This document shows positions 19,433-28,885 of a DNA stretch of 64,000 nucleotides, piece after piece; within the stretch, counting starts at the first letter, position 1, and each line of letters starts with the position of its first letter. Position numbers and translations under genes: made by a program. Source of the DNA: an uncultured bacterium (GTDB lineage Bacteria; Bacteroidota; Ignavibacteria; UBA10030; BY39); contig CALCJK010000011.1 of the NCBI GenBank assembly GCA_937967455.1, forward strand, positions 62,001 through 126,000, read 5' to 3'. Below the pieces are notes generated by a model. It searched no databases. It was given only the letters and a program-made list of their open reading frames with translations, and was not told where the DNA came from.

Positions 19433-21268
19433 ATGTGTGGAATAGTCGGATATGTTGGTCAAAAGAATTCCATCCCTATACTTGTGGAGGGGTTAAAAAG
19501 GCTAGAATATAGAGGTTATGATTCAGCCGGGATTGCAACAATTTCAGAATCAGGTATTCAAGTCTATAAAAAAGCTGGAAAAGTATCCGAACTTGAGAAA
19601 TATATTAAAAATAATGAGTTATTTTCACAATTGGGCATTGGACATACCCGTTGGGCTACACATGGTGAACCTACAGATGTAAATGCACATCCACATTACG
19701 ATTGTACAGAAACAATTTCTGTAATCCATAATGGAATTATCGAAAATTACCAAACGCTTAAGAAGAAATTAGAAGCAGATGGACATATTTTTAGAACTGA
19801 AACAGATACCGAAACCATTCCGCACCTGATTGAAGAAATGCTTAAACACTGCAATGATATTTTTACTGCAGTTCGGTTGGCATTAAATGAGGTTGAAGGT
19901 ACTTATGGTATAGCTGTTATTTCAAAAAAGGAACCAGATAAAATTATTGTAGCCAGGAAAGGTAGCCCTATAGTTATTGGTATCGGGGAGAATGAGAATT
20001 TTGTAGCATCAGATCCAGCTGCTCTCATTCAGTATACACGCCAGGTTATTTATCTATCAGATGGTGAGGTTGCCTGTATCACAAAAGATAATGTTATAAC
20101 AAAAACAATTTATGATGAAGAAATTAAAAAGCAAATAGAAGAAATAACATTTGATCTTGAACACATTGAAAAAGGTGGTTTTGATCATTTCATGTTGAAA
20201 GAAATTCATGAACAACCTGAAACCTTAAGAAATGCAATTCGTGGAAGAATTTTAATAGAAGAAGGAACTGCTAAACTCGGTGGACTCAGCCATGTTATTG
20301 ATCTTATAATGAATGCACGCAGATTTATTGTTACTGCTTGTGGGACTTCTTGGCATGCAGGTTTGGTTGGTAAATATATGCTCGAACAATATGCAAAAGT
20401 TCCTGTAGATGTAGAATATGCATCAGAATTCCGTTATCGCGAACCTGTCCTTTTTAATGATGATGTTGTGTTTTTAATTAGTCAAAGTGGTGAAACAGCA
20501 GATACTCTTGCAGCACTTAGAAAAGCTAAAAGTATTGGCGCACATCCATTAGGCATTGTTAACGTAGTTGGAAGTACAATTGCTCGTGAAAGTGAAGCTG
20601 GTGTTTATATCCACGCTGGACCAGAAATTGGGGTTGCATCCACTAAAGCATTTACCTCACAACTTGCGGTTTTAAGCTTAATTACTCTGATGATAGCTCG
20701 TAAAAAGGGAGTAATGAATGTTTCTGAAGGAAGACAGGTAGTAAGGGAACTTTATAAATTGCCAGAAAAAGTTCAAAGTATTTTGAATAATACACTTCAA
20801 ATAAAAAATATTTCCGATATTTTCTACAATCATAAAAATTTCCTTTACCTTGGTAGGGGATACAATTTTCCAGTTGCTTTGGAAGGTGCATTGAAACTCA
20901 AAGAAATCTCGTATATACACGCAGAAGGTTATCCTGCTGCTGAAATGAAACATGGGCCAATTGCCTTAATAGATAATGAAATGCCAGTTGTAGTTATAGC
21001 TACGAAAGATAGTACATATGAAAAAATATTAAGTAATATACAGGAAGTTAAAGCTCGAAAAGGTAGAATAATAGCAATTGTAAATGAAGATGATAACACT
21101 ATTGATAAAATGGCTGAATATGTGATTAGAATTCCACATACACTTGACTTTTTGATGCCTATTATATCAATTATCCCTCTTCAGTTATTAGCTTATTACA
21201 TTGCAGTCAAAAGAGGCTGTGATGTAGACCAACCCCGGAATTTAGCAAAAAGTGTTACAGTAGAATAA
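19433..21268 (+). CDS. glmS: Glutamine--fructose-6-phosphate aminotransferase (isomerizing)
   Basis: MCGIVGYVG N-terminal nucleophile, GHTRWATHGEP, ISQSGETADT, C-terminal QPRNLAKSVTVE. Confidence 0.98.
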   Translation: MCGIVGYVGQKNSIPILVEGLKRLEYRGYDSAGIATISESGIQVYKKAGKVSELEKYIKNNELFSQLGIGHTRWATHGEPTDVNAHPHYDCTETISVIHNGIIENYQTLKKKLEADGHIFRTETDTETIPHLIEEMLKHCNDIFTAVRLALNEVEGTYGIAVISKKEPDKIIVARKGSPIVIGIGENENFVASDPAALIQYTRQVIYLSDGEVACITKDNVITKTIYDEEIKKQIEEITFDLEHIEKGGFDHFMLKEIHEQPETLRNAIRGRILIEEGTAKLGGLSHVIDLIMNARRFIVTACGTSWHAGLVGKYMLEQYAKVPVDVEYASEFRYREPVLFNDDVVFLISQSGETADTLAALRKAKSIGAHPLGIVNVVGSTIARESEAGVYIHAGPEIGVASTKAFTSQLAVLSLITLMIARKKGVMNVSEGRQVVRELYKLPEKVQSILNNTLQIKNISDIFYNHKNFLYLGRGYNFPVALEGALKLKEISYIHAEGYPAAEMKHGPIALIDNEMPVVVIATKDSTYEKILSNIQEVKARKGRIIAIVNEDDNTIDKMAEYVIRIPHTLDFLMPIISIIPLQLLAYYIAVKRGCDVDQPRNLAKSVTVE

Positions 21269-21294
21269 AAAAACAAAAACAAAAATGGAGATCT

Positions 21295-22620
21295 ATGAAT
21301 AAGTTAAAAGTTATAATTATGGGCGCTGCAGGGCGCGATTTTCATAACTTTAATACTGTCTTTAAAGATAATGAATTATATGAAGTAGTAGCTTTTACAG
21401 CTACTCAGATTCCAAATATTGATGACAGAAAATATCCAGCTGAACTGGCTGGTAAACTATATCCTAATGGTATACCAATCTACTCTGAAGATGAATTAGT
21501 GGATCTGATCAGAGAACATAAAATTGATCAAGTCGTTTTCTCATATTCAGATGTATCATTTAATTATGTAATGGAACGAGCCTCAATTGCTATGGCCAAT
21601 GGTGCCGATTTTATGGTTTTGGGAACTCGCCATACAATGTTGAGAAGCAAACTACCTGTAATTGCAGTTGTTGCTGTTAGAACAGGTGCTGGAAAAAGTC
21701 AAACATCCAGAAAGGTATGCCGACTCTTAAGAGATATGGGAAAAAGAGTTGTGGCTGTACGCCACCCAATGCCCTATGGCGATCTTGTAAAACAAAAAGT
21801 TCAAAGATATGCAAGTATAGAAGATATGAAGCATTACAACTGCACAATCGAAGAAATGGAAGAATATGAACCACATATTGCAAGTGGAACTATTATTTAT
21901 GCTGGTGTGGATTATGAAGCAATTCTCCGAAAAGCAGAACAAGAAGCCGATGTAATTGTATGGGACGGTGGTAATAATGATATGCCTTTTTATAAGCCAA
22001 ATCTGACTATTACGGTTGCTGATCCTCATCGTCCTGGTCATGAACTTACCTATTATCCTGGAGAAACAAACTTACGTATGGCTGATGTGGTTGTAATCAA
22101 TAAGGTTGAAACAGCACTTCCTGAAAATGTTACCACAGTACGCGATAATGTTCGCAAAATTAATCCAAATGCCATTCTCGTTGAAGCTGCTTCACCAATA
22201 ATGGTAGATGACGAATCTGTGATACTGGATAAAAAAGTGCTTGTAATTGAAGATGGTCCAACATTAACCCACGGAGAGATGACTTATGGTGCAGGTGTTC
22301 TAGCTGCAAAAAAGTTTGGTGCAGCTGAAATTATTGATCCAAGACCTTATGCTGTGAATTCTATCGAAGAAACATTTAAAAAATATCCACAAACTGGTAC
22401 TTTATTACCTGCAATGGGGTATGGTGAAGATCAGTTGAAAGATTTAGAAGCTACAATTGATCGTACACCTTGCGATTCAGTGATAATTGGAACACCAATA
22501 GATCTCAGACGTGTAATAAAAATTAATAAACCTTCAACCCGGGTTAGGTACGAACTTGACGAAATAACACAACCCGATCTAAAAGAAATATTAAACAATT
22601 TCTTTAAAAAATATAGGTGA
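21295..22620 (+). CDS. Cyclic 2,3-diphosphoglycerate synthetase-like P-loop protein
   Basis: MGAAGRDFHNFN N-terminus, P-loop VRTGAGKSQTSRK, WDGGNNDMPFYKPNLTITVADPHRPGHE; clustered with OTC and carbamate kinase. Confidence 0.82.
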   Translation: MNKLKVIIMGAAGRDFHNFNTVFKDNELYEVVAFTATQIPNIDDRKYPAELAGKLYPNGIPIYSEDELVDLIREHKIDQVVFSYSDVSFNYVMERASIAMANGADFMVLGTRHTMLRSKLPVIAVVAVRTGAGKSQTSRKVCRLLRDMGKRVVAVRHPMPYGDLVKQKVQRYASIEDMKHYNCTIEEMEEYEPHIASGTIIYAGVDYEAILRKAEQEADVIVWDGGNNDMPFYKPNLTITVADPHRPGHELTYYPGETNLRMADVVVINKVETALPENVTTVRDNVRKINPNAILVEAASPIMVDDESVILDKKVLVIEDGPTLTHGEMTYGAGVLAAKKFGAAEIIDPRPYAVNSIEETFKKYPQTGTLLPAMGYGEDQLKDLEATIDRTPCDSVIIGTPIDLRRVIKINKPSTRVRYELDEITQPDLKEILNNFFKKYR

Positions 22621-22628
22621 GAAATATT

Positions 22629-23564
22629 ATGAGAAAAAATAAATTGTTTGGAAGAGATTTCATTTCTGTTATAGATTTTTCAACTGAAGAAATCTGGAGA
22701 ATTTTCAAACTTGCTAAATCGATGAAAGCCAACCCTAAAAAATATAAAAACAATTTAGATGGTAAGATAATGGCATTGATCTTTGAAAAACCATCATTGC
22801 GTACTCGAGTTACATTTGATGTTGGTATAAAACAATTAGGTGGTGATTCAGTTTATCTTTCACCACTTGAGATTAATCTTGGTAAAAGAGAATCGGTTTA
22901 CGATGTTGCGAAAAATTTAGAAAGAATGGTAAATGGAATTATGGTTAGAACTTTTGGACATGATGTTGCGACAGGACTTGCTGATGCAGCATCTATTCCT
23001 GTTATTAATGGATTAACTGATCTTGAACACCCATGTCAGGCGTTAGCCGACTTTTTTACAATTTGGGAATTTCATAAGGATTTAACAAAAGTTAAATTGG
23101 CATTTGTTGGCGATGGAAATAACGTTGCACACTCCTTAATGTTAACAGCTGCGCGACTTGGTGCAAGAATTAATATTGCATCACCAGAAGCTTACACACC
23201 TAAAAAAGAAATAGTAGAAAAGGCAAAAATAGTAGCAAAAAAAACAGGAGCAATTGTTCATATAACAAATGATCCGGTAGAAGCAGTCAAAGGTGCTGAT
23301 GCTGTATACACAGATGTTTGGGCAAGTATGGGGCAGGAAAAAGAAGTAGAACAAAGAAAAAAGATATTTTTCCCCTATCAGGTTAATTCAAAGTTAATGA
23401 GTAGTGCAAAAAAGAACGCTTTATTTATGCACTGTCTTCCAGCTCATAGAGGAGAAGAAGTAACAGATGAAGTAATCGACAGTAAAAATTCCGTTGTGTT
23501 TCAGGAAGCCGAAAATAGATTGCATGTTCAGAAAGCAATTATGCATGAATTGTTGAGGGATTGA
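22629..23564 (+). CDS. argF: Ornithine carbamoyltransferase
   Basis: EKPSLRTRVTFDVG, HPCQALADFFTI, VWASMGQEKE, HCLPAHRGEEVTDEVID motifs; start chosen at internal ATG 22629 (ORF track starts at 22617). Confidence 0.94.
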   Translation: MRKNKLFGRDFISVIDFSTEEIWRIFKLAKSMKANPKKYKNNLDGKIMALIFEKPSLRTRVTFDVGIKQLGGDSVYLSPLEINLGKRESVYDVAKNLERMVNGIMVRTFGHDVATGLADAASIPVINGLTDLEHPCQALADFFTIWEFHKDLTKVKLAFVGDGNNVAHSLMLTAARLGARINIASPEAYTPKKEIVEKAKIVAKKTGAIVHITNDPVEAVKGADAVYTDVWASMGQEKEVEQRKKIFFPYQVNSKLMSSAKKNALFMHCLPAHRGEEVTDEVIDSKNSVVFQEAENRLHVQKAIMHELLRD

Positions 23565-24502
23565 TGAAAAAAGTTGCTGTTGTTGCAATCGGTGGAAATT
23601 CACTTATCCGTTCTGGACAAAGAGGAACTATAGAAGAACAATTTGAAAATGTACTCAAAACTGCTGAACAAATCGTAAAATTGTACCAAACCGGGTACGA
23701 TTTAATAATTACACACGGCAATGGTCCTCAGGTTGGTGCTCAATTATTGCGTTCAGAACTTGCCAGTTCACAGGTATATACCGAACCTCTTGATGTCTGC
23801 GTTGCAGATACACAAGGTTCTATGGGATATATGATTCAGCACGGTATACAAAATGTACTTGTACAATATAATATTTCTGTAGGTGTAGCTACAATCATAA
23901 CTCAGGTTATTGTTGATAAAAATGATCCAGGTTTTGAAAATCCAAATAAACCAATTGGACCTTTTTATTCAAAGGAAGAAGCTGAAAAGAGAACTCGAGA
24001 ACTTGGTTGGAAAATGGTTGAAGACGCATCACGAGGATATCGTAGAGTTGTTCCTTCACCTATTCCACTTGAGATAGTTGAATTGGATTTTATAAAATCC
24101 TGCATTGAAAAAGATTTAATTGTAATATCAGTTGGTGGTGGCGGAATTCCAGTAATTAAGGAAAATTCAAAACTAAAAGGTGTTGAAGCTGTTATTGATA
24201 AGGATCGTGCATCAAGCTTATTAGCATCAAAACTAAATGCAGACTTATTTATAATATCCACTGATGCTGAGTTTGTATGTTTGAATTACAAAAAATCGAA
24301 TCAGATAAATTTAAAAAATGTTACACTTGATAATATCAAGAAATATTATGAACAGGGACACTTTCCTCCAGGCAATATGGGTCCAAAGATTGAAGCTGCT
24401 ATCAGTTTTTTAAATAATGGTGGGAAGGAAGTGATTATAACATCACCGGAAAATATTGTAGCTGCAGTAAAAGGTGTAACAGGTACACACATCACTTGTT
24501 AG
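23564..24502 (+). CDS. arcC: Carbamate kinase
   Basis: VAVVAIGGNSLI, THGNGPQVGAQLLR, RRVVPSPIP, GGGGIPVI, PPGNMGPKIEAA motifs; TGATG overlap with the OTC gene. Confidence 0.95.
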   Translation: MKKVAVVAIGGNSLIRSGQRGTIEEQFENVLKTAEQIVKLYQTGYDLIITHGNGPQVGAQLLRSELASSQVYTEPLDVCVADTQGSMGYMIQHGIQNVLVQYNISVGVATIITQVIVDKNDPGFENPNKPIGPFYSKEEAEKRTRELGWKMVEDASRGYRRVVPSPIPLEIVELDFIKSCIEKDLIVISVGGGGIPVIKENSKLKGVEAVIDKDRASSLLASKLNADLFIISTDAEFVCLNYKKSNQINLKNVTLDNIKKYYEQGHFPPGNMGPKIEAAISFLNNGGKEVIITSPENIVAAVKGVTGTHITC

Positions 24503-24514
24503 AAAGGAAAATCT

Positions 24515-25441
24515 ATGCTAAAACACATAATTGAGTCACAACAGTTCACTGTACCTTTTATAATTGAATTATTTGAATCTGCAAAAAGAATGGAAAAAAT
24601 ATTCCATCGTGGTGGTACGCAGGATTACAGTAATAAAATTATGGCATCATTGTTTTATGAACCTTCAACTCGCACAAGATTTTCTTTTGAAACTGCGATG
24701 TATCGACTTGGAGGGAAAGTTATATCAACAGAAAATGCTAAGGAATTTTCTTCTGCAATTTCTGGTGAGAGCATCGAGGATACAATAAAGGTATTAAATA
24801 ATTTTGTAGATATAGTAGTGATACGTCATAATGAAATTGGTGGTGCAAAAAGAGCCGCTGAAGTATCAACAATTCCAATAATAAATGCTGGAGATGGTAA
24901 AGGGGGGCAACACCCAACTCAAGCCTTAACTGATTTGTATACAATCTACAGAGAAATTAAAACTATAGACGGTTTAAATATAGCACTTGTAGGCGATCTC
25001 GCACATGGTAGAACAATACGTTCACTGGCATACCTCTTAAGCAAATTTGAAAGAGTAAAGATATTCTTTGTCGCCCCCGATCCTTTACAAATTCATCAAG
25101 ATATATGTGATCACCTTGAAGAAAATGACACCTGGTACTGCAAAGAAAATAATTTACTCAAAATTATTAACCAGGTTGATGTTGTATATCAGACAAGAAT
25201 CGATAAAGAAAAACTAAATGTTTCGGATGCTGAATTTAACCAATTAATGCAAGCATTCTTCATTGATCGTAACGTATTAAATCAATTGAAACAGAATGCA
25301 ATTGTTATGCATCCACTTCCAAGATTGAATGAAATTTCAGCGGAAGTAGATTCTGATCCAAGAGCTGCATATTTTCGACAAGCGCAAAATGGAATATTTA
25401 TCAGGATGGCACTCTTAGCTTATCTAATGGATAAATATTGA
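24515..25441 (+). CDS. pyrB: Aspartate carbamoyltransferase catalytic subunit
   Basis: YEPSTRTRFSFETAMYRLGG, HPTQALTDLYTI, MHPLPRLNEISAEVDSDPRAAYFRQA motifs. Confidence 0.95.
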   Translation: MLKHIIESQQFTVPFIIELFESAKRMEKIFHRGGTQDYSNKIMASLFYEPSTRTRFSFETAMYRLGGKVISTENAKEFSSAISGESIEDTIKVLNNFVDIVVIRHNEIGGAKRAAEVSTIPIINAGDGKGGQHPTQALTDLYTIYREIKTIDGLNIALVGDLAHGRTIRSLAYLLSKFERVKIFFVAPDPLQIHQDICDHLEENDTWYCKENNLLKIINQVDVVYQTRIDKEKLNVSDAEFNQLMQAFFIDRNVLNQLKQNAIVMHPLPRLNEISAEVDSDPRAAYFRQAQNGIFIRMALLAYLMDKY

Positions 25442-25446
25442 TTGTT

Positions 25447-25477
25447 TTTGATTTTTCAATTAAAACTTGTATTTTTT
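25447..25477 (+). promoter_or_regulatory. Candidate Bacteroidota-type promoter (TTTG-N19-TATTTTTT)
   Basis: TTTG 25447-25450, 19-nt spacer, TATTTTTT 25470-25477, upstream of the SDR gene. Confidence 0.28.
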
Positions 25478-25503
25478 CATATAAATGAAAGGTAAATTAA
25501 TAT

Positions 25504-26346
25504 ATGCGTCCACAAAAAAAACATATTCAATACTGGGCTTTGATACTTGGTGCTTCAAGTGGCTTTGGTGGTGCTACAGCTGTGGAACTTGCAAAAAATG
25601 GATATAATATTTTTGGAATTCATCTTGACAGACAAATAACAATGCCTCAGGTACATCATATAATAAGAGAAATAGAGAAAACTGGTCATAAAGCAATATT
25701 TTTTAATATAAATGCTGCAGATGCTATCAAAAGGCAAGAAACATTAGATGAAATACAAGAACGTTTATCAACAAATGACGAAGGTTTGGTTAGAATATTG
25801 GTGCATTCTCTTGCCTTTGGGACTTTAAAACCTTTCGTTGCGAAATCATTAAATGATGCTATTACACAGGCACAAATGGAAATGACAATCGATGTAATGG
25901 CTAATAGTTTAGTGTACTGGACTCAGGGTCTAGTTGCACGAAATCTTTTTGCAGAAGGAGGTAGAATATTTGCACTTACGAGTGCAGGTTCAAAAACTGT
26001 AATTCCTTACTATGGTGCAGTATCAGCTGCAAAAGCAGCACTTGAATCACATATTCGTCAGTTAGCTTTCGAGTTAGGACCAATGAATATAACTGCAAAT
26101 GCCATAATGGCTGGGGTAACTGATACACCAGCGCTTCAAAAGATTCCTGGATCACAGAAAATGCTTGAACTGGCACGATTGAAAAATCCAAGAGGTAGAA
26201 TTACTCTGCCTCAAGACGTTGCAAATGCAATTGTTTTGTTGTCTAGAGAAGAAAGTAATTGGATAAGTGGAAATGTAATTGGTGTGGATGGTGCTGAAAG
26301 TATTGTAAGTTTTATATCTGAAAAGGGTTTATCACCCATTAAATAA
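25504..26346 (+). CDS. SDR-superfamily protein, FabI/FabL-like enoyl-ACP reductase
   Basis: LGASSGFGGATA cofactor motif; catalytic region YYGAVSAAKAALE has Tyr-x6-Lys spacing (ENR type) and lacks the classical YxxxK. Confidence 0.75.
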   Translation: MRPQKKHIQYWALILGASSGFGGATAVELAKNGYNIFGIHLDRQITMPQVHHIIREIEKTGHKAIFFNINAADAIKRQETLDEIQERLSTNDEGLVRILVHSLAFGTLKPFVAKSLNDAITQAQMEMTIDVMANSLVYWTQGLVARNLFAEGGRIFALTSAGSKTVIPYYGAVSAAKAALESHIRQLAFELGPMNITANAIMAGVTDTPALQKIPGSQKMLELARLKNPRGRITLPQDVANAIVLLSREESNWISGNVIGVDGAESIVSFISEKGLSPIK

Positions 26347-26367
26347 AAAATAGGAGTATTTGATATA

Positions 26368-27510
26368 ATGTTCGAATTCAGTTTTACAGAAGAGCAGCAA
26401 ATGTTGAGACAAATGGTAAGGGAATTTACAAATAACGAAATAAAACCAATTGCTGCAAAAATTGATCAGGAAGAAAAAATTCCTCCAGAATTAATAAAAA
26501 AAATTGCCGATTTAGGATTGCTTGGGGCTGCTTTCCCAGTTGAATATGGAGGTGGTGGATTTGGTGAAGTTGGTTATTGTATTATTCAAGAAGAGATTAG
26601 TCGCGGGTGTTTATCAACGGCAACTTTTATTGGGGCACATCAATCAATTGGAGCAAATGCAATTTATATTGGAGGTAGCGAAGAATTAAAGCGAAAATAT
26701 CTCCCAGCTCTTAGCGAAGGTAAAATGATAGCAGCATTCGCGCTAACTGAATCAAAAGCTGGATCAGATTCATTTAATGTGCGGACAACAGCACGTCTGG
26801 AGAACGATCACTGGATAATTAACGGTGAAAAAATGTGGATCACAAATGGTGGTATTGCTGATGTAATATCAGTTTTTGCAAGAACAGAAAGAGGGATTAC
26901 TGCTTTTGCTGTTGAAACTAAAACTCCAGGTTTTCATGCACATCCACCGGAAAAGAAAATGGGAATTAAGGGAAGTATCACAAATGCTCTCACATTCGAG
27001 AATGTTAGAGTTCCCAAGGAAAATATTATTGGCCAAGAAGGAAGAGGATTTTTAATAGCTATGAAGACGCTTGATGCTGGTCGACTTGGCCTCGGTGCGG
27101 CTTGTTTGGGTGCAGCAAAAGAATTGCTTGAGCTTTCAACAAAGTATGCTAAAGAAAGAGTTCAATTTGATCAACCAATATCCAATTTCCAGGCAGTTCA
27201 ATTTATGTTAGCTGAAATGGCAACCTTGATTTATACTATGGAATCAGTTGTGTATAGAACTGCTACAGATTATGATTTGGGTAAAAATATTAGCAAACAA
27301 TCGGCTATGGTGAAATTGTTTTGTTCAGAAGCTCTTGATAAAATTGTAGATTACGCTGTTCAAATTCATGGGGGCATGGGTTACTCAAGAGAAATGCCAA
27401 TAGAGAGATATTATAGAGATTCAAGAATTAATAGAATATTTGAAGGAACTAATGAAATTCAAAAAGGTATTATAGCAAGAGATGTAATAAAAAAACTTGG
27501 GGTAATGTAA
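26368..27510 (+). CDS. Acyl-CoA dehydrogenase
   Basis: AFALTESKAGSDSFNVRTTA, WITNGG, YAKERVQFDQPISNFQAVQFMLAEMA, QIHGGMGYSREMPIERYYRDSRINRIFEGTNEIQ motifs. Confidence 0.96.
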   Translation: MFEFSFTEEQQMLRQMVREFTNNEIKPIAAKIDQEEKIPPELIKKIADLGLLGAAFPVEYGGGGFGEVGYCIIQEEISRGCLSTATFIGAHQSIGANAIYIGGSEELKRKYLPALSEGKMIAAFALTESKAGSDSFNVRTTARLENDHWIINGEKMWITNGGIADVISVFARTERGITAFAVETKTPGFHAHPPEKKMGIKGSITNALTFENVRVPKENIIGQEGRGFLIAMKTLDAGRLGLGAACLGAAKELLELSTKYAKERVQFDQPISNFQAVQFMLAEMATLIYTMESVVYRTATDYDLGKNISKQSAMVKLFCSEALDKIVDYAVQIHGGMGYSREMPIERYYRDSRINRIFEGTNEIQKGIIARDVIKKLGVM

Positions 27511-27524
27511 AAGGAGAAATTTTT

Positions 27525-28625
27525 ATGCCATCAAAACCATCCAAAACCAAACAACCGCAAATTAAGTCATCGCAACTTGAGGCATATATTGAAAAGTTAA
27601 ATTCATTTTCTACAGATAATTATTGGGATTTGGGAAAATTTTTAGTTGAGAAGTTTTTACCAGCAGCATTAAAGGAGGGTATATTCGGTGAACAGGCACT
27701 TAAAATGTTAGCTTCAATACCCGGTTGTAAGTTTCCATATTCAATGCTCAAGCAATGTCAACAGTTTTACACCTATTATCCAGATGTTGAAGAAAGACCA
27801 TTACCGGAAATATTTTATTTTGATCTTGCAACTAGAGTCGACGATGCATCAAAGCGGCGCGATTATGAGAAAATGGCAATACAATATAAGTGGACTATTT
27901 CTGATTTGAGGAAAAAAATTAACGATGACGAATTAGCACGCAGACAGGATGAAAAAACAAAGTACGGTTTTGACTTGAAGGAAAAAAACTTTTGGTCATT
28001 TGAAGCTCCTGATCCAAGATTTGGGAAACCAGGATATAAAGGTAGAATACCCGGGCAAATTGTTGCAAACTTACTTTTTTACTATACAAACTCAGGTGCT
28101 TATATTGTAGATCCATTTGCTGGTAGTGGAACCTTAGGTGATGTATGCGACATTTTGCCTGTATTCCAGGATCGAAAGTATAAGATGTATGATATAAATC
28201 CAGTTGATTCAAGAATTTTATATAATAATATTCTTCAGACTGGAATACCCGAGCAAACTTCAAGTGTTGACTTTGTATTTTTAGATCCACCAGCAGAGTT
28301 TTTTCCACAGCTTACGGATTCTTCTTTTTCAGTTTCAGCTGCGAAAGCAGAGACCATGTTAAAGTTGAAAGGGATAATTCGTGAGTGTGCAAGAATATTA
28401 AAATTAGGAGGACGTACGGCAATAATTGTTGAACCAACAATTGTTGGTTTAGAAATTATTGATTTTCCGGGAGAAATAACTAATCAGTTCAAAGAATACA
28501 GTTTTAAACTTATTGGCAAAATTTATTTACCTAAAAGAGTTGATTCGTCAAAAGTTGGAAAAATGTTTGGGGATAAAGCACTTTTATCGGATGTAAAAGA
28601 GATTTTAGTTTTTGAAAAAACATAA
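27525..28625 (+). CDS. SAM-dependent DNA methyltransferase-like protein with DUF1016_N-like N-terminal region
   Basis: Motif I VDPFAGSGTLGDVC precedes motif IV-like VFLDPPAEFF; N-terminal FYTYYPDVE...FDLATRVDDASKRRDYEKMAIQYKWTISDLRKKI resembles DUF1016_N. Confidence 0.65.
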   Translation: MPSKPSKTKQPQIKSSQLEAYIEKLNSFSTDNYWDLGKFLVEKFLPAALKEGIFGEQALKMLASIPGCKFPYSMLKQCQQFYTYYPDVEERPLPEIFYFDLATRVDDASKRRDYEKMAIQYKWTISDLRKKINDDELARRQDEKTKYGFDLKEKNFWSFEAPDPRFGKPGYKGRIPGQIVANLLFYYTNSGAYIVDPFAGSGTLGDVCDILPVFQDRKYKMYDINPVDSRILYNNILQTGIPEQTSSVDFVFLDPPAEFFPQLTDSSFSVSAAKAETMLKLKGIIRECARILKLGGRTAIIVEPTIVGLEIIDFPGEITNQFKEYSFKLIGKIYLPKRVDSSKVGKMFGDKALLSDVKEILVFEKT

Positions 28626-28656
28626 TTGCCTTTCTCTATAATTTTTTGTAAATTTG
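28626..28656 (+). promoter_or_regulatory. Candidate Bacteroidota-type promoter of tRNA-Phe (TTG-N20-TAAATTTG)
   Basis: TTG at 28626-28628, 20-nt spacer, perfect TAnnTTTG (TAAATTTG) at 28649-28656, 14 nt before the tRNA. Confidence 0.5.
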
Positions 28657-28670
28657 TTATGATAAAAAAA

Positions 28671-28743
28671 GGACAGGTAGCTCAGTCGGTAGAGCAACGG
28701 CCTGAAAAGCCGTGTGTCGCCAGTTCGATTCTGGCCCTGTCCA
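28671..28743 (+). tRNA. tRNA-Phe (anticodon GAA)
   Basis: Cloverleaf folds by eye: acceptor GGACAGG/CCTGTCC, D-arm GCTC..GAGC, anticodon stem ACGGC-CTGAAAA-GCCGT, T-arm GCCAG-TTCGATT-CTGGC; CCA not encoded. Confidence 0.96.
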
Positions 28744-28847
28744 CAAAAAAATAAAGATAACCTCCAATTTAAATTTCAAATAAAAACCTTCAAATTTTAC
28801 CTATTTTTAGAACTTTTAGAAAAAAGTAAAAAATTTGTTTAATAATA

Positions 28848-28878
28848 TTGACTTTTTCCCTTTTTTTATTTATTTTTT
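28848..28878 (+). promoter_or_regulatory. Candidate promoter of the pectin locus (TTG-N20-TATTTTTT)
   Basis: TTG 28848-28850, 20-nt spacer, TATTTTTT 28871-28878; just upstream of repeated candidate operator motifs. Confidence 0.32.
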
Positions 28879-28885
28879 ATTGTAC

